Shown here in pieces: positions 29,439 to 33,962 of a stretch of 33,962 bases of DNA; positions within the stretch are counted from its first letter, which is position 1; each line of letters opens with the position of its first letter. The translations under genes were made by a program, and so were the position numbers. The notes beneath the pieces are model-generated. The model had not been told where the DNA came from and searched no databases. It worked only from the letters and a program-made list of their open reading frames with translations. This DNA comes from an uncultured Ruthenibacterium sp. (GTDB lineage: Bacteria > Bacillota > Clostridia > Oscillospirales > Ruminococcaceae), in the NCBI GenBank assembly GCA_910587145.1, contig CAJUMH010000030.1, forward strand, positions 1 through 33,962, written 5' to 3'.

Positions 29439-30737
29439 TTACAGGGACGGCGTTACGTGAATTGCGCCATAATTGCGCACATTCAGCACATGGCAGGCGC
29501 CCGCGCCAAACACGTTGTCCATAGCCGCCCGATATTCTTCCAGCAGGCGCGCCGGCACAAACGCCTGGATCGTGCCCGCAAAGCCGCCGCCCTGCAGCCG
29601 CCATGCGCCGCAGCCGTTCAGCACCCGCTGCGAGAGCGCCAGCCCAAGGGGGACGCCCTGCTCGCGCGGATTTTTTGCGCTGTACGCATTCTGATTGTAC
29701 TCGAATGAGGAATGCCCGCCCTCTACGATCAACCGCAGAAAATCTTCAAACCGATCCTCCCGGATGGCCTTGCACAGCGCGCCGGCACGGCTGCTGTCGG
29801 CAAAGAAATGCAGCGCGCGCAGCACCGCACGGTCGCCCAGCTTTGCGCGCACGCCCGCAATATCCGCCAAAAGCGCCGTCTCGTCCACCTCCCGCAGAAC
29901 AGATTTGCCAAAGCAGGCCGCCACAGCCTCCATTTCTTCGCGCACCGCCGCGTATTCGTCGGTGAGGGATGCATGGCTCCCCTTCGTGTCGGTAATGCAC
30001 AGGCAATAGCCGTGCCTGGCCAGATCGAACGATACCTTTTCCACGATCGGATCGGCCGGATCGCGAAAATCGATCGTAATCACGCTACCGACGCTGCTGG
30101 CCGTCTGATCCATCAGGCCGCTGGGCTTTTCAAAAAATACATTTTCGGCATACTGGCTGATCTTGGCGATTTCCACGGCGGAAAAGCAGCCCTCGTTGTA
30201 TTCGCCGTTGAAAATTGCGCCGATCACGACCTCGAACGCCGCCGAGCTGGAAAGGCCGGAGCCGCGCAGAACATCCGAGGTGGTATACGCGTCAAAGCCG
30301 CCCACCTTGCCGCCCTGCCTGGCAATGCCCGCCGCAACCCCGCGGATGAGCGACTGAGAATGCCCCGCCTCTGCCGGAACGGGAAGCAGGTTTGAAAGCT
30401 CCACCTCATCGCGCTTCTCAAACCCCTTCGATTTCACACGCACAATATTCTCGTTGTTTTGGGATACCACCGCAATCACGTCCAGGTCCACCGCGCCGGC
30501 CATCACCACCCCGTGATTGTGATCGGTGTGATTGCCGCCGATCTCGGTGCGCCCCGGGGCGGAATAGATCTCTGCCGGCCGGTGCGCTCCGTACAGCGCC
30601 GCAAATTCCCCCGCCGCTTCGGCATACCGCGCGCGCTGGCGGTCCAGCATCCCTGCCCGGCTGCCATACAGCTTTTCCAGCGCGGTATCCCACGCGCCGC
30701 TTTCGATCGATCGCTTCAGCTCTTCTGCCGTTGCCAT
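29439..30737 (-). CDS. galK: Galactokinase
   Basis: 432-aa GHMP kinase phosphorylating galactose at C1 (Leloir pathway). Signature APGRTEIGGNHTDHNHG near residue 60, ATP loop LRGSGLSSSAAFEV, the catalytic Asp in GLMDQTASS, and the C-terminal GGGFAGTIQAFVP. Slightly longer than the E. coli enzyme owing to an N-terminal extension of about 35 residues, as in many Clostridia. RBS AAGGAGG lies 7 nt before ATG 30737. No galT or galE is adjacent. The divergent AraC gene and the palindromes between them suggest sugar-responsive control. Confidence 0.95.
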   Translation of the reverse strand: MATAEELKRSIESGAWDTALEKLYGSRAGMLDRQRARYAEAAGEFAALYGAHRPAEIYSAPGRTEIGGNHTDHNHGVVMAGAVDLDVIAVVSQNNENIVRVKSKGFEKRDEVELSNLLPVPAEAGHSQSLIRGVAAGIARQGGKVGGFDAYTTSDVLRGSGLSSSAAFEVVIGAIFNGEYNEGCFSAVEIAKISQYAENVFFEKPSGLMDQTASSVGSVITIDFRDPADPIVEKVSFDLARHGYCLCITDTKGSHASLTDEYAAVREEMEAVAACFGKSVLREVDETALLADIAGVRAKLGDRAVLRALHFFADSSRAGALCKAIREDRFEDFLRLIVEGGHSSFEYNQNAYSAKNPREQGVPLGLALSQRVLNGCGAWRLQGGGFAGTIQAFVPARLLEEYRAAMDNVFGAGACHVLNVRNYGAIHVTPSL

Positions 30738-30768
30738 TCTTTTTCCTCCTTACTCACTCCTGATTCGG

Positions 30769-30795
30769 GCGCATCGCCGCAAAGCGGCGATGCGC
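30769..30795. promoter_or_regulatory. Perfect 12-bp-stem hairpin in the galK leader
   Basis: GCGCATCGCCGC, loop AAA, then its exact complement. It is not followed by a T-run in the galK direction, so it is a leader structure or operator and not a terminator of galK. A T-rich stretch follows on the opposite strand. Confidence 0.5.
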
Positions 30796-30846
30796 TGTTT
30801 GTTTTGTTTCTTGTGTTCCCGCGTTCGCCCCGCCGCCTACGCGGCG

Positions 30847-30864
30847 TTTTATCGCGTGATAAAA
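30847..30864. promoter_or_regulatory. Palindromic operator candidate between galK and araC genes
   Basis: TTTTATC-GCGT-GATAAAA, a 7+4+7 inverted repeat in the divergent intergenic region. A GC hairpin (CGCCGC-CTAC-GCGGCG, 30831-30846) abuts it. No clear galK promoter is visible, so the site could overlap it. Confidence 0.45.
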
Positions 30865-30918
30865 GACCGGGCCCTTTCAAAAAGCACGCGTTCGGACACT
30901 TCCCGAAAAAGGTTCATA

Positions 30919-30947
30919 TGGACTTTTGTTGATTCCTCTGCTATAAT
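30919..30947 (+). promoter_or_regulatory. Promoter of the AraC regulator transcript
   Basis: -35 TGGACT (30919-30924), 17-bp spacer, perfect -10 TATAAT (30942-30947). The leader to the AraC start is about 190 nt. Confidence 0.65.
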
Positions 30948-30956
30948 GTGGTTATG

Positions 30957-30986
30957 AAAAACCGCATCCGATCCATCACGGTTTTT
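30957..30986 (+). terminator. Terminator-like hairpin at the 5' end of the araC leader
   Basis: AAAAACCG (30957-30964) pairs with CGGTTTTT (30979-30986), ending in a T-run, only a few bases after the expected transcription start. Confidence 0.4.
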
Positions 30987-31102
30987 ATTGTATCACACCC
31001 CTGCGGCACTTGCAAGAATTCCGGCAGGCCCGCGCCAAATTATTCCCGCGGGCGCTGCCCGCGCACCCGGCAAAAGCATTCCGTTCAAGTATTCCAAAAC
31101 AC

Positions 31103-31124
31103 AAAACCCGCCGCGGCGGGTTTT
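31103..31124 (+). promoter_or_regulatory. 22-bp perfect palindrome next to the araC ribosome site
   Basis: AAAACCCGCC followed by GCGGCGGGTTTT reads the same on both strands. It has terminator form (GC stem ending in TTTT) and stops 2 nt before GGAGGG. It could be an attenuator, the end of a short leader RNA, or an operator. Confidence 0.5.
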
Positions 31125-31140
31125 CTGGAGGGATCCGAAC

Positions 31141-32007
31141 ATGCCCGATACATACAAGCAGTCCTTCAAGCAAACCGACATCGACCATGCCGATTTGTCT
31201 GTTTTTAACTGCGGCAAGCAGAGCTGCGAGGGTGGATACACCTGGGGGCCGGGCGTGCGGGATCATTATCTCATCCACTATATCGTCAGCGGCAAGGGTG
31301 TGTATACCATCAACCATACCGTATACGAGCTGCGGGCGGGAGACGTTTTTCTGGTAAAGCCCAATCAGCTGATCTCCTATTCCGCCGATCGGGCCGAGCC
31401 GTGGGAGTACTATTGGGTGGGCTTCAACGGCGTCGGCGCGAACCGCCTTGTGCGGGAGCTGCCCTTTCGGGAAGAGTGCCCCGTACATCACTGTCAGAAT
31501 ACCGAACGCATCAAAAAAGCCTTGCTGGATATTTTTCTCGCGCGCGGGCCGGAACCCTGCAGCGAGGCGCGCATGGTGGGGCATCTGTATCTGTTTGCCG
31601 CCGCGTTGATGCAGGAGGCGCGGCAGCTTGCGCCGCATGCCCTCGATTCCGGCGCGCAGCATGTGCTGAACGCCGTTAAATTTATTCAGTTCAATTACTC
31701 GCACGAGATCGGCATCGACGAGATCGCCAGAGCGGTGGGCATCAGCCGCAGCCACCTTTACCGCGTGTTCATCAGCAGCCTGGGGTGCTCGCCCATCGAT
31801 TATCTCACGCAGTACCGCATCGACGAAGCGTGTGCCCTTTTAAAAAACTCCGCGCTCTCCATCGCGGAGATCGCCGTATCGGTCGGTTTTTTTGATCCGT
31901 TCTATTTTTCGCGCGTTTTTAAAAAGAATGTGGGGGTACCGCCCAGCCGATATCTTGCCGGCCTTGCGCAGCAGGCCGGCGAAAAAAGCGACGATCCATC
32001 GCTGTAA
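31141..32007 (+). CDS. AraC family transcriptional regulator
   Basis: 288-aa regulator. The N-terminal cupin sensor (about 15-100: DHYLIHYIVSGKGVYTINHT, then LRAGDVFLVKPNQLISY) binds a small ligand, probably a sugar. The C-terminal double HTH (about 185-280) reads EIGIDEIARAVGISRSHLYRVF and LSIAEIAVSVGFFDPFYFSRVFKK. It is divergent from galK, so control of galactose use is the simplest hypothesis. Start ATG 31141 with GGAGGG 8 nt upstream; the longer frame to 30988 covers leader hairpins. rlmD begins 16 bp after its stop and may be co-transcribed. Confidence 0.92.
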   Translation: MPDTYKQSFKQTDIDHADLSVFNCGKQSCEGGYTWGPGVRDHYLIHYIVSGKGVYTINHTVYELRAGDVFLVKPNQLISYSADRAEPWEYYWVGFNGVGANRLVRELPFREECPVHHCQNTERIKKALLDIFLARGPEPCSEARMVGHLYLFAAALMQEARQLAPHALDSGAQHVLNAVKFIQFNYSHEIGIDEIARAVGISRSHLYRVFISSLGCSPIDYLTQYRIDEACALLKNSALSIAEIAVSVGFFDPFYFSRVFKKNVGVPPSRYLAGLAQQAGEKSDDPSL

Positions 32008-32023
32008 ACAGAGGAGGATCCCG

Positions 32024-33394
32024 ATGCCACTTTTGAAAAATCAGATCGTTCCGCTCACCATCGACACACTCTCAAGCGACGGCAACGGCGTGGGGCGCTT
32101 CGACGGCATGGCGGTGTTTGTGCCGTTCACCGCCATAGGCGATGTGCTGGAGGTTCGCATTGTAAAGGTGTGCAAAAGCTATGCCTTTGGCATCATTGCG
32201 CGCATCGCTGCGCCCGGTGCGGGCCGCATTCCGGCAGACTGCGCCATCTTCGGCAAATGCGGCGGCTGCTGTTTTTGGCACCTCTCGTACACAACGGAGC
32301 TGCAGGCCAAGCAGGGTTTTGTAGAAAACGCGATGCAGCGCATCGGCGGCCTTGCGCTGCCGGTGCAAAAGATCCTTCCCTCGCCGCAGCCCGAGCGATA
32401 TCGAAACAAGGTGCAATATCCCCTGTTTCGCGCCGATGACGGCAACGTCCGAACCGGCTTTTACGCCAGCCGGAGCCACCGCCCTGTCCCCTGCGCCGAT
32501 TGCCTTTTGCAGCCGCGGTTATTAAACCAAATAGCCGATACCGTTTGCGAACTTTTAACCCAATACGGTATTTCCGTTTACGACGAGCGCACGCACCGCG
32601 GCCTTGCGCGGCATTTGTATCTGCGCCATGCCGCTGCCACGAACCGCGCGCTGGTATGCCTTGTGTGCAACGGGCGCCGGCTGCCGCACGCCGAAGAGTT
32701 CTGCGCCGCGCTTTGCGCCGCGCACCCCGAGGTGGAAAGCGTTGTTTTGAACGTAAACACCCAACAGACAAATGTTGTTACCGGTACACAGTGCGTCCCG
32801 CTGTTCGGCCCGGGAGTTTTGCGCGATACGCTGCGCGGCGTACCCGTCGCGCTCGATCCCCTGTCGTTTTATCAGGTAAACACCGAAGGCGCAGACCGCC
32901 TGTACGGCGTTGCCGCCGCGCTTGCCGCCCCCGGCCCATCGGATACGCTGCTCGATCTTTACTGCGGCGCGGGCGCGATCGGCCTTTCGATGGCGGCGCA
33001 GTGCAAGCGGCTGATCGGCGTGGAAATCGTACCGGAGGCGGCGGAAAACGCGCGCCGCGCTGCGACGGAAATGGGCCTTTCGCACGCGGAATTTCTGTGC
33101 GCCGACGCGGGCGCCGCCGCCGCAAAGCTGGCGGCGGACGGCCTTTTGCCGGATATCGTGATCCTCGACCCCCCGCGCAAGGGCTGCAGTACCGATACGC
33201 TGAACGCCGTGCTGCGCATGGCGCCCCGGCGCATTGTAATGATCAGCTGCAACCCCGCCACCGCCGCACGCGATATCAAATACCTCGCTGCGCAGGGCTA
33301 TGCCGCCGAGGTGATCCAGCCGGTGGACCTTTTCCCGAGGACAAAGCATGTGGAGACGGTGGTACTGCTTTCCCACAAAAACCCGACAACGTAA
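32024..33394 (+). CDS. rlmD: 23S rRNA (uracil-1939-C5)-methyltransferase, RlmD/RumA type
   Basis: 456-aa SAM-dependent RNA m5U methyltransferase of the TrmA/RumA family. An N-terminal TRAM domain (about 5-62) is followed by the [4Fe-4S] cysteines Cys73, Cys79, Cys82 and one in CADCLLQ, the SAM loop LLDLYCGAGAIGLS, DPPRKGC, and the catalytic cysteine in MISCNPATAARD. It ends VETVVLLSHKNPTT. Start ATG 32024 with GAGGAGG upstream. The final codons are abruptly followed by AT-rich sequence whose -1 frame continues the protein (33379-33696), marking a probable integration or frameshift point. In paralogue-rich Firmicutes the exact target uridine (747 or 1939) is uncertain. Confidence 0.93.
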   Translation: MPLLKNQIVPLTIDTLSSDGNGVGRFDGMAVFVPFTAIGDVLEVRIVKVCKSYAFGIIARIAAPGAGRIPADCAIFGKCGGCCFWHLSYTTELQAKQGFVENAMQRIGGLALPVQKILPSPQPERYRNKVQYPLFRADDGNVRTGFYASRSHRPVPCADCLLQPRLLNQIADTVCELLTQYGISVYDERTHRGLARHLYLRHAAATNRALVCLVCNGRRLPHAEEFCAALCAAHPEVESVVLNVNTQQTNVVTGTQCVPLFGPGVLRDTLRGVPVALDPLSFYQVNTEGADRLYGVAAALAAPGPSDTLLDLYCGAGAIGLSMAAQCKRLIGVEIVPEAAENARRAATEMGLSHAEFLCADAGAAAAKLAADGLLPDIVILDPPRKGCSTDTLNAVLRMAPRRIVMISCNPATAARDIKYLAAQGYAAEVIQPVDLFPRTKHVETVVLLSHKNPTT

Positions 33395-33696
33395 TTAACG
33401 TAAAAGTGGAGTTTGGTGAGGGTGAGGGCAAAGTGCCACTCGATAATATCTCTAACAGAGCCGAAGCATATAAGCCGAAAGAGCGAGTTACCTATAAGTT
33501 GATTAAAGAGTATATAGAAGCAAAATACGGCTTCAAAGTACATACCGCATATATTGCAGAAGTAAAGAGAGATTTAGGATTTCCGATGTATGATGCCCCT
33601 AATGCGGTAGAGAAATTGAAACAGCCGAGGAAACACCCAACAGCGGAGAAAGTTGAATCTATCAAAGATGCTTTGAAATATTTTGGTGTAATTTGA
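33379..33696 (+). pseudogene. RlmD-associated C-terminal tail, out of frame with rlmD
   Basis: Open in the frame -1 to rlmD, reading KPDNVINVKVEFGEGEG and continuing to ALKYFGVI-stop. It contains VTYKLIKEYIEAKYGFKVHT and YIAEVKRDLGFPMYDAPNAV, a pattern I recall fused after RumA-like proteins in Clostridia. One extra A in the AAAAA run at 33377-33381 would join it to rlmD (reading SHKKPDNV). It has no start codon or RBS of its own near the junction. It is AT-rich, unlike rlmD upstream. It may be the replaced 3' end brought by a mobile element, or a decayed fusion. Confidence 0.6.
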
Positions 33697-33702
33697 AAAA
33701 GT

Positions 33703-33735
33703 AAGCGTATCATTTTGAAATAGTGATACGCTTTT
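33703..33735. terminator. Terminator after the rlmD tail
   Basis: AAGCGTATCA (33703-33712) pairs with TGATACGCTT (33724-33733), followed by TT. Confidence 0.75.
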
Positions 33736-33736
33736 C

Positions 33737-33765
33737 TTGAAGAAATTTCATAGGAGTAGTATGAT
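33737..33765 (+). promoter_or_regulatory. Promoter of the AbiJ-like fragment
   Basis: -35 TTGAAG (33737-33742), 17-bp spacer, -10 TATGAT (33760-33765). Confidence 0.5.
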
Positions 33766-33802
33766 AAATATGTTCATATTATGATTGTGTGAGGAGGAAA
33801 AA

Positions 33803-33937
33803 ATGAAGCGTATTACAGAGATAACAAAGCGTGATATTTTGGACTTATTCCGAAATGGATTAGAGATAGATGAATTTTTTGACACTAAGACAGTTTCCTA
33901 CCATTACTTGTGCCCTTCCCGGTTTAGAGGACAGTAA
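33803..33937 (+). pseudogene. N-terminal fragment of an AbiJ-like (abortive infection) protein
   Basis: 44-aa frame with a strong GAGGAGG site 6 nt before ATG 33803. It begins MKRITEITKRDILDLFRNGL and continues IDEFFDTKTVSY, closely like the start of AbiJ N-terminal domain 3 proteins (family recalled, not searched). After about residue 33 the resemblance stops and it ends CPSRFRGQ. The normal domain is over 150 residues, so the gene is cut here, by rearrangement or by an assembly joint near 33897. The last 25 bases of the window hold nothing recognisable. Confidence 0.55.
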
Positions 33938-33962
33938 AAAAGATAAAAAAACAGAATGAAAC

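Noticed and set aside
33370..33394. Programmed -1 frameshift at the end of rlmD
   Set aside because: The run has only five A residues (CACAAAAACCC); a -1 slip would leave the P-site codon as CAA, mispaired with tRNA-Lys. An indel or an integration junction is simpler.

Overview
The window reads as a GC-rich chromosomal segment of an anaerobic Firmicute, most likely a Clostridia member of the Oscillospirales/Christensenellales type. This is inferred from family content (DUF4364, DUF951, a short S1-domain protein, an alaS T-box, oxygen-sensitive two-subunit serine dehydratase), strong AGGAGG-type ribosome binding sites and TTGACA/TATAAT promoters. The two ends are visibly AT-richer and look foreign: the left end carries a 3'-truncated ABC-F resistance-type gene with an attenuator leader, and the right end begins a mobile-element-like segment exactly at the 3' end of rlmD (rumA).

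Layout. 1-2.1 kb: truncated ABC-F gene (-), leader peptide, two terminator hairpins and a promoter. 2.1-4.0 kb (-): DUF4364 protein and an S1-domain RNA-binding protein. 4.5-9.7 kb (+): DUF951, prfA, tsaC/sua5, coaE, a lytic transglycosylase and an M18 aminopeptidase, mostly tightly spaced. 10.0-14.3 kb (-): apt-like phosphoribosyltransferase, comEC, holA, rnmV, read as one coupled operon. 14.4-18.0 kb (-): alaS behind an alanine-type T-box, then a HIT protein. 18.2-22.1 kb (+): esterase, sdaAB, sdaAA and a P-loop ATPase resembling PRK06851. 22.4-25.1 kb (+): MATE transporter and a membrane-anchored XRE regulator. 25.1-27.3 kb: NifX-like protein (-), DHH phosphoesterase (+), DtxR-type regulator (+). 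27.4-30.7 kb (-): KDG-type sugar kinase, DUF1624-type acyltransferase, galactokinase. 31.1-33.4 kb (+): AraC regulator and rlmD. 33.4-33.96 kb: AT-rich tail, terminator and an AbiJ-like gene fragment.

Most genes are housekeeping (translation, tRNA modification and charging, CoA synthesis, DNA polymerase III loading, 5S rRNA maturation) with a small sugar/amino-acid catabolic set. The most unusual signal is short degenerate tandem repeats of 15-22 bp at five places: helically phased arrays directly upstream of the DUF4364 and XRE promoters, a hexapeptide-coding array at the S1 protein C-terminus, a related array in the alaS leader, and a perfect 15-bp array inside the XRE gene. Other notable points are a relic duplicate of the sdaAB 3' end, a -1 frame break between rlmD and a conserved-looking tail, and a multi-hairpin attenuator leader ahead of a resistance-type gene that has lost its C-terminus. 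No tRNA, rRNA or CRISPR array was seen.
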